Part shown: one piece after another, positions 53,735 to 62,759 of the stretch
Numbering within the stretch: position 1 is the stretch's first letter
Layout: every line of letters begins with the position of its first letter
DNA from: Variovorax atrisoli 110B
Lineage (GTDB): Bacteria; Pseudomonadota; Gammaproteobacteria; Burkholderiales; Burkholderiaceae_C
NCBI RefSeq assembly: GCF_000382045.1
Contig: NZ_KB907451.1
Location: forward strand, 248,001-312,000
DNA length: 64,000 bases
Reading direction: 5' to 3'
Notes under the pieces: model-generated
Database searches by the model: none
What the model was told of the DNA's origin: nothing
The model's input: the letters and a program-made list of their open reading frames with translations, nothing else
Made by a program: the position numbers and the translations under genes

Positions 53735-54819
53735 CGCGCCGCGGCCGCATCCGCCGGCAGTTCCTCGCGCCCGCCCGGATGCCGGGCGAAGCGCGGCGCG
53801 TCGTGGCCGTGCACCGGCGCGGGGTCTTCCCAGGGCCAGCCGCCGAACTGCGTGCGGCGGTAGTCGGCCATGGTCTGGCTGATCTCGGCCTGCGTGTTCA
53901 TCACGAAGGGGCCGTACTGGACCACCGGCTCGGCGATCGGACGGCCCTGCAGCACCAGGAACTCCGCGGCGTCGGCGTCGCCGTTGGCGATCTCGACGTC
54001 CACGCCCGCGCGCAGTTCGATGGCCACCGGCCCCCGCACCTGCTCGCCGCCGACCCGCGCGGCCGACCCCTTGAAGAAGTACAGCATGCGCCGCGTGCCC
54101 TCGCCGGTGGCGGCGGGCAGCGTCCATTGGGCGCCGGGCGTCATCTTCAGCGTCCAGATCGCCACGTCGGCATCGGCCTGCGCGGCCCACGAATCGGGCG
54201 GGGGCGCCAGCGGCTGGATCGGTGCCCGGCCGTTGGAAGGGTCGTCGCCGAGCCGGCCCGCGATCACCGCGACCTCGGTGCGGCCGCCTTTCGCGTCGTC
54301 GGAGACGAAGCGCGGAATGGCCTCCGACCAGAACATCGTGAAGTGCGGCTCGGCCATCTTGTTCTTCGCCGGCAGGTTGAGCCAGATCTGGAACAGCTCC
54401 AGCGGGTTGGCGGAGTCGGCCTCGAGCAGTGGGAACATCTCGGAATGCACGATGCCCTTGCCGGCCGTGAGCCACTGCACGTCGCCGCCGCCGAAGCGCG
54501 CGGTGGCGCCCAGCGAGTCGGAGTGGTCGACCAGGCCCTTGCGCACGATGGTCACGGTCTCGAAGCCGCGGTGCGGGTGCGAGGGAAAGCCCGGCACCGT
54601 CTCGCCGTGGTACATGCTCCAGCCGTCCTTGCGGCTGAAGTCCTGGCCGATCTGGCGGCCGGCCAGCGAGGCCTCGGGGCCCATGCGGCCGTTGGCCTTC
54701 GGGTAGGCGTCGTCGTGGTAGACGCAGAAGAGGAACGGGTCGATCGTCTGCCAGGGAAAGCCCAGGGGCTTCACCTGCAGGACGGGGCTCCTGTCGTTGT
54801 TGTTCTTGTCGTCGGGCAT
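53731..54819 (-). CDS. Pirin family protein
   Basis: A 362-residue bicupin. The start at 54819 was chosen for AAGGAA upstream and the clean MPDDKNNNDRSPVLQVKPLG start. Metal-binding region FPSHPHRGFETVTIVRKG and GIVHSEM supply the His/Glu ligands of the N-terminal cupin. The C-terminal cupin follows and the end contains HDAPRFARHPGGREELPADA. Pirins act as quercetinase-like dioxygenases or redox sensors. Longer than common pirins (about 290) by an extended tail. Confidence 0.85.
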   Translation of the reverse strand: MPDDKNNNDRSPVLQVKPLGFPWQTIDPFLFCVYHDDAYPKANGRMGPEASLAGRQIGQDFSRKDGWSMYHGETVPGFPSHPHRGFETVTIVRKGLVDHSDSLGATARFGGGDVQWLTAGKGIVHSEMFPLLEADSANPLELFQIWLNLPAKNKMAEPHFTMFWSEAIPRFVSDDAKGGRTEVAVIAGRLGDDPSNGRAPIQPLAPPPDSWAAQADADVAIWTLKMTPGAQWTLPAATGEGTRRMLYFFKGSAARVGGEQVRGPVAIELRAGVDVEIANGDADAAEFLVLQGRPIAEPVVQYGPFVMNTQAEISQTMADYRRTQFGGWPWEDPAPVHGHDAPRFARHPGGREELPADAAAAR

Positions 54820-54979
54820 GCGGATATTCCTTTCCTTGGGGCGCGCGGCCGATGATGCCGTGCCGGTGGGTGGAATATCGGGCCGCCGGCGCCTTTCGCC
54901 AGAGGCCTTCCGTGCAACAGTGAAGAGCGCGTATGGAACGATCGGCATCGTTCGGGTCCTCGGCGGCGGCGCCGCCGCC

Positions 54980-55402
54980 TCAGGGGTTCTGGTGCGTCAC
55001 GGCGGCGTTCGGGTCCATGTAGACCAGCTCCCACAGGTGGCCGTCGAGGTCCTGGAAGCCGTGGCCGTACATGAAGCCGTAGTCCTTCGGCTCGGTCGGC
55101 GTGGTGCCGCCGGCCGCCTTGGCCTTGGCCACCAGTTCGTCGACCTCGGCGCGGCTCTCGCACGAGAGGCACAGCAGCACTTCGGTGCTCTTGGCGGTGT
55201 CGGCGATGCTCTTGGTGGTGAAAGTCTTGAAGAACTCCTCGACCAGCAGCATGACGTGGATGCTGTCCTTCTGGACGACCATGCACGCGGCATTGGCGTC
55301 GGTGAACTGCTCGTTGAAGGTGTATCCCAGCGCGGCGAAGAACGCCTTGGTCTTGTCGAGGTTCTTGACGGGGAGGTTCACGAAGATCTGCTTGGTGGCC
55401 AT
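54980..55402 (-). CDS. VOC (glyoxalase-like) family protein
   Basis: A 140-residue vicinal-oxygen-chelate protein: ATKQIFVNLPVKNLDKTKAF, FAALGYTFNEQF, and FQDLDGHLWELVYMDP, the conserved C-terminal half with a metal-type Glu. Similar to PhnB/YfcC-type members of uncertain substrate. Upstream lie two palindromic operators at 55452-55500, so it is probably under tight repression by an unlinked regulator. Confidence 0.87.
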   Translation of the reverse strand: MATKQIFVNLPVKNLDKTKAFFAALGYTFNEQFTDANAACMVVQKDSIHVMLLVEEFFKTFTTKSIADTAKSTEVLLCLSCESRAEVDELVAKAKAAGGTTPTEPKDYGFMYGHGFQDLDGHLWELVYMDPNAAVTHQNP

Positions 55403-55451
55403 GGTGTCGTCCTGTCGATGAAAAGAGGTTTGTGAGGGTGTTGTCCGGCGC

Positions 55452-55500
55452 TTTGTGTACGCCGTCCACAAACGATAACAAATCAAATGGACGGCGTCCA
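55452..55500. promoter_or_regulatory. Double palindromic operator between VOC and CYTH/CHAD genes
   Basis: Site 1, TGTACGCCGTCCA (55456-55468), extends to TTTGTG...CACAAA arms. Site 2, TGGACGGCGTCCA (55488-55500), is a perfect palindrome apart from its centre base. Consensus TGKACGSCGTMCA; the centres are 32 bp apart, three helical turns. This is typical of TetR-like repressor sites. Confidence 0.7.
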
Positions 55501-55570
55501 CATATTTTTTCGAGGCTGCCGATCCCGACGATGCGACCGCGATTGCAAGGGGCGAAACGGACCGGGCATC

Positions 55571-57148
55571 ATGGCTGCCATCATGGAAATCGAGTTCAAG
55601 TTCTGCATCCCCGCCGGCCGCCTGAAGGCCGTCGAAGCCGCCCTCAGGCGCGGCACTGTCGCCCGCACCCGCCTGCAGGCCCGCTATTTCGACACCGCCG
55701 ACCAGCGCCTGGCCGCCGACGGCGTGGTGCTGCGGCTGCGCAAGGAGGGGCCTCGCTGGGTGCAGACCGTGAAGGCCACCGGCGACAACGCCCTGCATCG
55801 GCTGGAGCACAACGTCGACCTCGGCACTGCAGCGCCGGCGCCGCAGATGGATCCGCAGCGCCACCAGGGCACGCCCGTGGGCGAACGGCTCGCGAAGCTG
55901 CTCGCCGACGGCACGCCGCTGGTCGAGCGGCAATCGACCGACATCGTGCGGCTCACCCGCGACGTCCGCGTCACCGGCCCCGCCGGCGCGGTGATCGAGA
56001 TGGCGCTGGACGTCGGCAAGGTCGTCGCCCACGCCGGCACGTCCGAGCAGCGCGAATCGCCGGTGTGCGAGCTGGAGCTCGAACTCAAGCGCGGCGACGT
56101 GCAGGGCCTGGTCTCGCTCGCGCGGCGCTGGTCGCAGCAGCATGGGCTGTGGTTCAGCACCGTGTCGAAGGCCGAGCGCGGCGCGCGGCTGCTTGCGGCG
56201 CAGGAAACGGTGGAAGCCGTGAAGGCCGAGCCGCCGCGCTTCGCGGACCAGCATCCGGACGGCCCGGCCATCCGGCAGGCCGTGGTCGCGTCGTGCCTTG
56301 CGCAGATGCTGCCGAACGCAAGCGAGATCGCCGCGGGCAGCACCGACGAGGAGCAGATCCACCAGTTGCGCATCGGCATCCGCCGCCTGCGCACGGCGCT
56401 GCGCGAGCTCGCCGATCTCGACCCCGCCTCGGGTGCCGCCCAGGCCGCGGAATGGGAGTCCCCGCTCGTAGACGCCTTCCGCGCCCTCGGCGCACTGCGC
56501 GACTGCGAACAGGTCGTGAAGTTGGCGCAGCCCCGCCTGCGCGAAGCCGGCGCGCCGGACTTCGACCCGTTGGCCGCCGACGGTGGAGCCGCAGCCGATG
56601 CGCCCTCGCCCGGCGACATCGTTCGCTCCCCGGCCTTCCAGAACGTGCTCGTTTCGCTGATCGGCTTCACCGCGGCGAAGCCGGCCGAACCCGAACCCGC
56701 GCCCGCCGCGGAAGGCGACCCGCCATCAGCACCGGTCGGCGCCAACGACGCCCGCCGCCTGCTGCGAAAGCGCCTGCAGCGCCTCCACAAGCAGGTGCTG
56801 CGCGACGGCGAACGCTTCGAATCGCTGGACACCGAAAGCCAGCACCGTGTGCGCAAGCGCCTCAAGCGTTTGCGCTACCTCGCCGAGTTCGTGGCGCCGC
56901 TGTTCGATGAAAAAAAAGAAGGCGCCGACACCTATTTGAAGGCCCTGCGCCCCGCGCAGGACGCATTGGGCGAATTCAACGACGAGGCCGTCGCGCTCGC
57001 GCTGTACCGCGAGGCCGCCGCCCGCGATGCGCGCGCATGGTTCGCCGTAGGGTGGTTCACCGCGCGGCGCGAGGCCGGAGCGAAGGCCTGCCGCGAGGCG
57101 CTCGCGAAGATCGAGGGTGCGGCGAGGTTCTGGAAGAAGAGCGGTTAA
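55571..57148 (+). CDS. CYTH and CHAD domain-containing inorganic triphosphatase
   Basis: A 525-residue two-domain protein. The N-terminal CYTH domain starts MEIEFKF, giving the ExExK motif, with later strands WVQTVKAT and CELELELKRGD that build the triphosphate tunnel. The C-terminal CHAD domain (from about residue 240) has IHQLRIGIRRLRTALRELAD and HRVRKRLKRLRYLAEFV, conserved His/Arg helices binding polyphosphate. An Ala/Pro-rich insert splits the CHAD domain. ATG 55583 is an alternative start. Its TAA stop overlaps that of the convergent membrane gene (TTAA). Confidence 0.9.
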   Translation: MAAIMEIEFKFCIPAGRLKAVEAALRRGTVARTRLQARYFDTADQRLAADGVVLRLRKEGPRWVQTVKATGDNALHRLEHNVDLGTAAPAPQMDPQRHQGTPVGERLAKLLADGTPLVERQSTDIVRLTRDVRVTGPAGAVIEMALDVGKVVAHAGTSEQRESPVCELELELKRGDVQGLVSLARRWSQQHGLWFSTVSKAERGARLLAAQETVEAVKAEPPRFADQHPDGPAIRQAVVASCLAQMLPNASEIAAGSTDEEQIHQLRIGIRRLRTALRELADLDPASGAAQAAEWESPLVDAFRALGALRDCEQVVKLAQPRLREAGAPDFDPLAADGGAAADAPSPGDIVRSPAFQNVLVSLIGFTAAKPAEPEPAPAAEGDPPSAPVGANDARRLLRKRLQRLHKQVLRDGERFESLDTESQHRVRKRLKRLRYLAEFVAPLFDEKKEGADTYLKALRPAQDALGEFNDEAVALALYREAAARDARAWFAVGWFTARREAGAKACREALAKIEGAARFWKKSG

Positions 57149-57990
57149 CTGCCGAAGTCCAGAGCCAGCTGGGAATCCGGCAGCGAAGGATCAAGCCGGC
57201 GAGCCGCCAAGTGCCTCGCTACGTATCCCGTGGCCCATGCAAGGAAGGAAATCCAGCACAACCAGATAGCGAAGCCGATCAGAAGCGCGCAGGTCCAGCG
57301 CTGTTCTTTCAGCGAATCCTTGATGAATGCCGCAGTGTCCTTGTCTTTGAGGACGCTGCAAAGAATGCCCACTTCCCTCTCGGTGAAAGATGTCCGGGCC
57401 GCGTTGAGGCTCGCTGGTTGTGAGCAGTCGTCGATACGCAATGGCTCTGGCCCGAACGGGAGGACGGACCGGAGTGTCTTGGCGTGGTTCGCTGTGGCGG
57501 CGAAGGTTCGCTGCGTTGCTTTCAACTTCAGGAAGGCCTGATCGTGAAAAAGCGCCGTCGTGCTGACGATGAAGAGCAGCATTCCGACGGCGACGCCTGC
57601 AAGCCGTAGCCCTTGCAGCAGATGCGACGGTAGCTTGTGCTGCCTGATCTGGCGAAGCTCCACGTCGAAAAGCTCGCCGCACATGCTCAAAGCCCTCATC
57701 TGCACGCCGTTGTGCTTTGCCCATTGAATGAGCTGCCGGGCCTGTTCCAGGCTGTTGACCTTCACGCCGGCGAACAGGCGAAACGAGATCAGGCTGGTTT
57801 GCTCATCGATGAATGCGCGAACTTCCGGATCGGTGATTTCCTGCTTGCCATGAACCAGCTGCCACAGCCGGTGCATCAGTACGTGGAGGGATTCCGTTCG
57901 CCAGATGACCCAGATGAAGGCCATACATATCAGCGAAGGAGCCGCAATGCTCAGAAAGCTTGAAAGGCTGGGGAGTGTGGCGAAGTCCAT
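57145..57990 (-). CDS. Membrane protein, DUF6216-like
   Basis: A 281-residue protein with three TM helices: one N-terminal (IAAPSLICMAFIWVIWRT), one central (GLRLAGVAVGMLLFIVSTTA) and one near the end (WTCALLIGFAIWLCWISFLA). The soluble part after helix 1 (LVHGKQEITDPEVRAFIDEQ, FRLFAGVKVNSLEQARQLIQ) resembles the DUF6216 family as I remember it. Function unknown. Codon use is less GC-biased than that of its neighbours, hinting at recent acquisition. Confidence 0.6.
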   Translation of the reverse strand: MDFATLPSLSSFLSIAAPSLICMAFIWVIWRTESLHVLMHRLWQLVHGKQEITDPEVRAFIDEQTSLISFRLFAGVKVNSLEQARQLIQWAKHNGVQMRALSMCGELFDVELRQIRQHKLPSHLLQGLRLAGVAVGMLLFIVSTTALFHDQAFLKLKATQRTFAATANHAKTLRSVLPFGPEPLRIDDCSQPASLNAARTSFTEREVGILCSVLKDKDTAAFIKDSLKEQRWTCALLIGFAIWLCWISFLAWATGYVARHLAARRLDPSLPDSQLALDFGS

Positions 57991-58004
57991 CGCCACAGTC
58001 TGCC

Positions 58005-58481
58005 TCAGTGATGGTGCCCGTGCGCCCCATGAACATGCCGGTGCTCGATCTCCACCGGCTGCGCCGCGCGAACGTCCGTCACCTGCAGGCTGAACTTCAG
58101 CGCCTTGCCGGCCCAGGGGTGGTTGCCGTCGAGCAGCACGACCGGGCCCTTGATCTTCATCACGGTGAAGACGTGCTCGCGGCCGTCGTCGAGCCGGCCC
58201 TGCAGCTGGCCGCCGACCTTCACGCCGGGCGGGAAGTCGGTCTTGGGAATGGAGCGCACCAGCGACTCGTCGCGCTCGCCGAAGGCGTCTTCGGGGGCGA
58301 GGTTCAGCACGGTCTGGTAGCCCTTTTCCTTGCCGTCGAGCGCTTCCTCGATCTTCGGCAGGGTGTTCTCATAGCCCCCATGCAGGTAGGCCATCGGCTC
58401 GGGGCTCGCCTCGATGAGCTTGCCCTGTGCGTCGGAAACCTTGTACTTGATGGTGACGACGGTGTCTTTTGCGATTTTCAT
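58005..58481 (-). CDS. slyD: FKBP-type peptidyl-prolyl isomerase SlyD
   Basis: A 158-residue cytoplasmic chaperone and prolyl isomerase. FKBP part: MKIAKDTVVTIKYKVSDAQG and AYLHGGYENTLPKIEEAL. The inserted IF domain carries APEDAFGERDESLVRSIPK, then LLDGNHPWAGKALKFSLQV. A short His-rich tail (HRHVHGAHGHHH) can bind nickel, as in other SlyD proteins. Confidence 0.94.
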   Translation of the reverse strand: MKIAKDTVVTIKYKVSDAQGKLIEASPEPMAYLHGGYENTLPKIEEALDGKEKGYQTVLNLAPEDAFGERDESLVRSIPKTDFPPGVKVGGQLQGRLDDGREHVFTVMKIKGPVVLLDGNHPWAGKALKFSLQVTDVRAAQPVEIEHRHVHGAHGHHH

Positions 58482-58555
58482 GGGCTCGCATTCTCGGCCG
58501 AAACCCGAAGGCGCACGCAGCCGGGCCTTTCCCGGGGATTGCGGTGGCTGCCCGG

Positions 58556-59458
58556 CTACTTGAGCACGTCCATCTGGTCGAGCTTGCCCATCACCAGCTC
58601 AATGAAGGCCGACACCGCCAGCGGCAGGTGCTTGCGGCTCGGATAGACGACGTTGAGCCCGCGCCCGGTGTATTCGTACTGCGGCAGCACGCGCACCAGC
58701 TCGTCGGCCTGCTCGTCGCGCGTGGCCATCGCGGGCGGCAGCTGGGCGATGCCCAGGCCGGCCAGGGCCGCCCTGCGCAGCGCCTGGGCGGTGTTGCCGG
58801 TGAAGCGGCCGGCGACCTGCACTTCCTCTTCCACGCCGTCGGGGCCGGTGAGTCGCCAGGTGGTGTGGCCGGTGGGGGTCGAGGGGGTCACGCAGTCGTG
58901 CCGGGCCAGCTCCTGCAGGCTCTTCGGCTCGCCGCGCCGGGCGATGTAGGCGGGGCTCGCCAGCAGGCCGGCGCTGCGGGTGACCAGCCGCCGGCCGACG
59001 TAGCCCGAGTCGCGCAGCACGCCGCCGCGGAAGGCCACGTCGATGCGCTCGGCGATCAGGTCGGCGGCTGCGTCGCTGAGCACGAAATCGAGCTTGACCA
59101 GCGGATGCGCGGCCAGGAAGTCGGCCACCCATTCCATCGGGAAGAAATCGAAGAAATCCGCCGGCGCGGCCACGCGCACCAGGCCGCTGGGCTCCTGGCC
59201 GCCGGCCGCCAGCGCCTGCCCGGCGGCGGCCAGGCCGTCGATCAGCCCGGCGCAGCGGTCGTGGAAATCCTGTCCGGCGCTGGTCAGCGTGAGCTTGCGC
59301 GTGGAGCGCTGCATCAGCCGGGCGCCCAGCTGCGACTCGAGCTGCTGGATGCGCCGGCTCACGGTGTTCGGCGGCAGGCCCAGCCGCCTGCCTGCCTCGG
59401 CGAAGCTGCCGTGGCGCACCACCTGGACGAAGACGGCGGCGTCGTTGAGGTCGAACAT
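58556..59458 (-). CDS. LysR-family transcriptional regulator
   Basis: A 300-residue regulator with HTH FVQVVRHGSFAEAGRRLGLP, then PNTVSRRIQQLESQLGARLM, and a CrgA/AaeR-like effector domain (FFPMEWVADFLAAHPLVKLD, DVAFRGGVLRDSGYVGRRLV). It is divergent from the DoxX-FMN reductase-pirin operon, which it most likely controls in response to electrophiles or quinones. Confidence 0.9.
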   Translation of the reverse strand: MFDLNDAAVFVQVVRHGSFAEAGRRLGLPPNTVSRRIQQLESQLGARLMQRSTRKLTLTSAGQDFHDRCAGLIDGLAAAGQALAAGGQEPSGLVRVAAPADFFDFFPMEWVADFLAAHPLVKLDFVLSDAAADLIAERIDVAFRGGVLRDSGYVGRRLVTRSAGLLASPAYIARRGEPKSLQELARHDCVTPSTPTGHTTWRLTGPDGVEEEVQVAGRFTGNTAQALRRAALAGLGIAQLPPAMATRDEQADELVRVLPQYEYTGRGLNVVYPSRKHLPLAVSAFIELVMGKLDQMDVLK

Positions 59459-59545
59459 GGCGGGCTGATTCCTTCAATTCATGGACGAGTGCAATCCGAC
59501 TCTACCGCCTAGTCGATCAATGGGTGCATGCCTAACCTTGTGCCC

Positions 59546-59932
59546 ATGACTACTTCATCCCTTGTCTCCCCCACTCAGCGCCGCATCGTCTGGAGCGTGC
59601 GCGTCCTGCTGGCGCTGGCTTTCGGCGCCGCGGGCGCTGCCAAGCTGGCCGGCGCGCAGCAGATGGTCCAGGTGTTCGACGCCATCGGCTTCGGCCAGTG
59701 GTTCCGCTACCTGACGGGGCTGGTCGAGGTCGGTGGCGCGGTGCTGCTGCTCGTGCCCGCTACCGGCTTCCTCGGCGGCCTGCTGCTGCTCGCGACCATG
59801 GTGTGCGCCGTCGCCACGCACCTGCTGCTGATCGGCGGCAACCCCGCGCCGGCCGTGGTGCTGGCGCTGCTGTCGGGCTTCGTCGCCTGGCGGCTGCGGC
59901 CGCAGTCCGGGTCCGTCGCCGCGGCGGCCTGA
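59546..59932 (+). CDS. DoxX family membrane protein
   Basis: A 128-residue, four-helix membrane protein. DoxX pattern: VRVLLALAFGAAGAAKLAGA, FGQWFRYLTGLVEVGGAVLL, TGFLGGLLLLATMVCAVATH. The start at 59546 is preferred; ATG 59528 is possible. First gene of an operon with an FMN reductase and a pirin, a combination often induced by quinone or oxidative stress. Confidence 0.85.
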   Translation: MTTSSLVSPTQRRIVWSVRVLLALAFGAAGAAKLAGAQQMVQVFDAIGFGQWFRYLTGLVEVGGAVLLLVPATGFLGGLLLLATMVCAVATHLLLIGGNPAPAVVLALLSGFVAWRLRPQSGSVAAAA

Positions 59933-59975
59933 TTTCCTTTTTCTCTCTTTCTTCCAACCTCTTCCGGAGTACCCC

Positions 59976-60560
59976 ATGACCCAGCAGCAACCCCGCATCG
60001 GCATCATCCTCGGCTCCACCCGCGAAGGCCGCTTCGGCGAGAAGCCCGCGAAGTGGATCCACGAGATCGCGAAGCAGCGCACCGACCTCGCCTTCGAACT
60101 GGTCGACCTGCGCGACCACCCGCTGCCCTTTTTCGACGAAGCCGGGGCGCCGGCCTGGGGCCCGGTGAAGAACGAGGCCGCGCAGCGCTGGCAGGCGAAG
60201 CTGGCCGGCTTCGACGGCCTGATCGTCGTCACGCCCGAATACAACCACGGCCCCACCGCGGTGCTGAAGAACGCCATCGACTGGGCCTACAAGGAGTTCA
60301 TCCGCAAGCCGATCGGCTTCGTGGGCTACGGCGGCGTGGGCGCGGCGCGCGCCATCGAGCAGCTGCGGCTGGTGGCGGTCGAGATGCAGATGGCGCCGGT
60401 GCGCCACGCGGTGCACATCGGCATGGTCGAGTTCCTCGGCATCTGGCAACAGGGCAAGAGCTTCGCCGACTTCCCGCACCTCGCGCAGGCGGCCACCGCG
60501 CTGCTCGACGACATCGCCTGGTGGACCAAGGCGCTGAAGAGCGCGAGGGAGGCCGCATGA
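59976..60560 (+). CDS. NADPH-dependent FMN reductase (quinone/chromate reductase-like)
   Basis: A 194-residue flavodoxin-like protein. IGIILGSTREGRFGEKPAKW forms the phosphate-binding loop for FMN, and VVTPEYNHGPTAVLKNAIDW is the family signature. It transfers two electrons to quinones, chromate or other acceptors. Its stop overlaps the pirin start by 4 bp. Confidence 0.92.
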   Translation: MTQQQPRIGIILGSTREGRFGEKPAKWIHEIAKQRTDLAFELVDLRDHPLPFFDEAGAPAWGPVKNEAAQRWQAKLAGFDGLIVVTPEYNHGPTAVLKNAIDWAYKEFIRKPIGFVGYGGVGAARAIEQLRLVAVEMQMAPVRHAVHIGMVEFLGIWQQGKSFADFPHLAQAATALLDDIAWWTKALKSAREAA

Positions 60561-61414
60561 TGAGCACGGCCATCGAGGCAGGCGCCCGCGCCATCGTCTA
60601 CCGCACGCGCGGTTCGCGCCACGGCGGCATCACGCGGCTGATGAGCCCCGGCGACCTGGGCGAATTCCTCAAGCCCTTCGTGTTCCTCGACCTCTTCGGC
60701 TTCGACGTGACCGGCGGCCACAAGGGCTTCGGCCTGCATCCGCACTCGGGCATCGCGACGCTGACATGGCTGATGGAAGGCGACACCCAGTACGAGGACA
60801 CCACCGGCGAGCAGGGCACGCTGCGCGGCGGCGGCGTCGAATGGATGCGCGCCGGCAACGGCGTATGGCACACCGGTGCGCCTGCGCCGGGCGTGGAGCG
60901 CGTGAGCGGCTTCCAGCTGTGGGTGGCGCTGCCGCCTTCGGAAGAGAACGGACCCGCGCAGAGCATGTACCTCGCGCCCTCGCAGGTGCCGGCGCAAGGC
61001 CCGGCGCGCGTGCTGCTCGGGCGCTACGGCGCGGCGCAGAGCCCCATCGCCGCGCCCTCGCCGATGAACTACCTAGCCGTGAAGCTGAAGGACGGCGAAC
61101 GCTGGACCTACCTGCCGCCGGCCGGCCACACGGTGGGTTGGATCGCCGTCAGCGCGGGCGCGCTCGAAGCGGGCCGAGACACCGGCGGCCCCGTCGCCGC
61201 GGGCGAGCTCGCGGTGTTCGAGGAATCGGGCGCGGCCATCGACTTCGTGGCGCACGGCGACACGGCCTTCGTGCTGGGCTCGGCGGTGAAGCATCCGCAC
61301 GAGCTGGTGATGGGCTACTACTCGGTGCACACCAGCAAGGCCGCGCTCGAGCAGGGCGAGGCCGAAATCCGGCGCATCGGCGCGCGGCTGAGGCAGGAAG
61401 GGCGCATCGCGTAG
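60557..61414 (+). CDS. Pirin family protein
   Basis: A 285-residue bicupin from ATG 60557 (or 60560). Metal-binding segment FGLHPHSGIATLTWLMEGD and the later GNGVWHTGAPAPGVE supply His/Glu ligands of the N-terminal cupin. The C-terminal cupin ends VMGYYSVHTSKAALEQGEAE. In the same operon as a flavin reductase and DoxX, so probably involved in quinone or flavonoid-type redox chemistry. A second, longer pirin is at 53731-54819. Confidence 0.9.
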   Translation: MMSTAIEAGARAIVYRTRGSRHGGITRLMSPGDLGEFLKPFVFLDLFGFDVTGGHKGFGLHPHSGIATLTWLMEGDTQYEDTTGEQGTLRGGGVEWMRAGNGVWHTGAPAPGVERVSGFQLWVALPPSEENGPAQSMYLAPSQVPAQGPARVLLGRYGAAQSPIAAPSPMNYLAVKLKDGERWTYLPPAGHTVGWIAVSAGALEAGRDTGGPVAAGELAVFEESGAAIDFVAHGDTAFVLGSAVKHPHELVMGYYSVHTSKAALEQGEAEIRRIGARLRQEGRIA

Positions 61415-61527
61415 CCGGGCCGGCAGATGATCCGGCGTGCGCGCGGCGGGCTGCTGGGCCAGAATCGTTCGCTTCACCCCCAACGTCGAACGACCCGGCC
61501 GGCTTCGCAGCCGGCAGCAGCCCCGCC

Positions 61528-62736
61528 ATGAACATCGCCGATTCCTTCATCACCAACGCCGCCCGCTTCGTCGAGATCCGGCGCGACATCCACGCCCACC
61601 CCGAACTCGGCTTCGAGGAGCACCGCACCTCCGACAAGGTCGCGAAGCTGCTCGCCGAGTGGGGCATCGAGGTGCACCGCGGCATCGCGGGCACGGGGCT
61701 CGTCGGCGTGCTGCGCAAGGGCACGGGCAGCCGCACCATCGGCCTGCGCGCCGACATGGACGCGCTGCCGCTGCACGAGGCCAACGAGTTCGCGCACAAG
61801 TCGACGCACCCCGGCCGCATGCACGCCTGCGGCCACGACGGCCACACCACCATGCTGCTGGCCGCCGCCTGGCACCTCGCGCAGCAGGGGCCCGACGACT
61901 TCGACGGCACGGTGAATTTCATCTTCCAGCCCGCCGAGGAGATGGGCAAGGCCGGCGCCAAAAAGATGATCGACGAGGGCCTGTTCGAGCGCTTCCCCTG
62001 CGACGCCGTCTTCGGCCTGCACAACTTCCCGGTGGGCGACGTGGGCCGCTTCGCGCTCAACGAAGGCGCGCTGATGGCCTCGAGCAACACCTACATGATC
62101 ACCGTGCGCGGACGCGGCACGCACGCCTCGATGCCGCACACCGGCATCGACCCGGTGGCGGCGGTGGTCACGCTCGCGCAGCAGCTGCAGACCATCGTGG
62201 CGCGCACCATCCCGAGCACCGAGCGCGCGCTGCTCGCGGTCACGCAGCTGCAGGGCTCCGACGCACCGAACGTGATCCCCGACGTCGCCACCGTCGGCGG
62301 CACCATCCGCACCTTCTCGATCGACGCCATCGACAAGCTCGAGGCCCGCCTGCGCGAAGTCGCCGCCGGCGTGGCGGCCGCGCACGGCTGCACGGCCGAG
62401 GTCTTCTTCAAGCGCTCGTCGCCGCCGACCGTGAACCACCCGGCCGAGGCGCGCTTCGCGGCCGGCGTGATGCGCGAGGTGGTGGGCGACGACATGGTCA
62501 CCGACGACTTCCCCGCCGTGATGGGCGCCGAAGACTTCGCCCACATGCTGCTCGCGCGGCCCGGCTGCTACGCCTTTCTGGGCAACGGCGACGGCGACCA
62601 CCGGCTCGACGGCCACGGGCCCGGCCCTTGCATCATCCACAACACCTCGTTCGACTTCAACGACGAGATCATCCCGATCGGCGCCAGCTACTTCGTGAAG
62701 CTGGTGCAGCGCTGGCTGCCGGCGGCGCGCGCCTGA
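61528..62736 (+). CDS. M20 family amidohydrolase (hippurate hydrolase-like)
   Basis: A 402-residue metal-dependent amidohydrolase. RRDIHAHPELGFEEHRTSDK opens the catalytic domain, RADMDALPLHE, MHACGHDGHTTMLLAAAWHL (metal ligands) and IFQPAEEMGKAG (Glu-Glu catalytic) follow. A dimerisation domain starts after RGRGTHASMPHTGID. Cuts N-acyl amino acids or hippurate-like substrates. A Bug-type binding protein follows 23 bp later, suggesting uptake of the substrate or product. Confidence 0.92.
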   Translation: MNIADSFITNAARFVEIRRDIHAHPELGFEEHRTSDKVAKLLAEWGIEVHRGIAGTGLVGVLRKGTGSRTIGLRADMDALPLHEANEFAHKSTHPGRMHACGHDGHTTMLLAAAWHLAQQGPDDFDGTVNFIFQPAEEMGKAGAKKMIDEGLFERFPCDAVFGLHNFPVGDVGRFALNEGALMASSNTYMITVRGRGTHASMPHTGIDPVAAVVTLAQQLQTIVARTIPSTERALLAVTQLQGSDAPNVIPDVATVGGTIRTFSIDAIDKLEARLREVAAGVAAAHGCTAEVFFKRSSPPTVNHPAEARFAAGVMREVVGDDMVTDDFPAVMGAEDFAHMLLARPGCYAFLGNGDGDHRLDGHGPGPCIIHNTSFDFNDEIIPIGASYFVKLVQRWLPAARA

Positions 62737-62759
62737 AGTTGTTTCCCTACTGCTGACCG

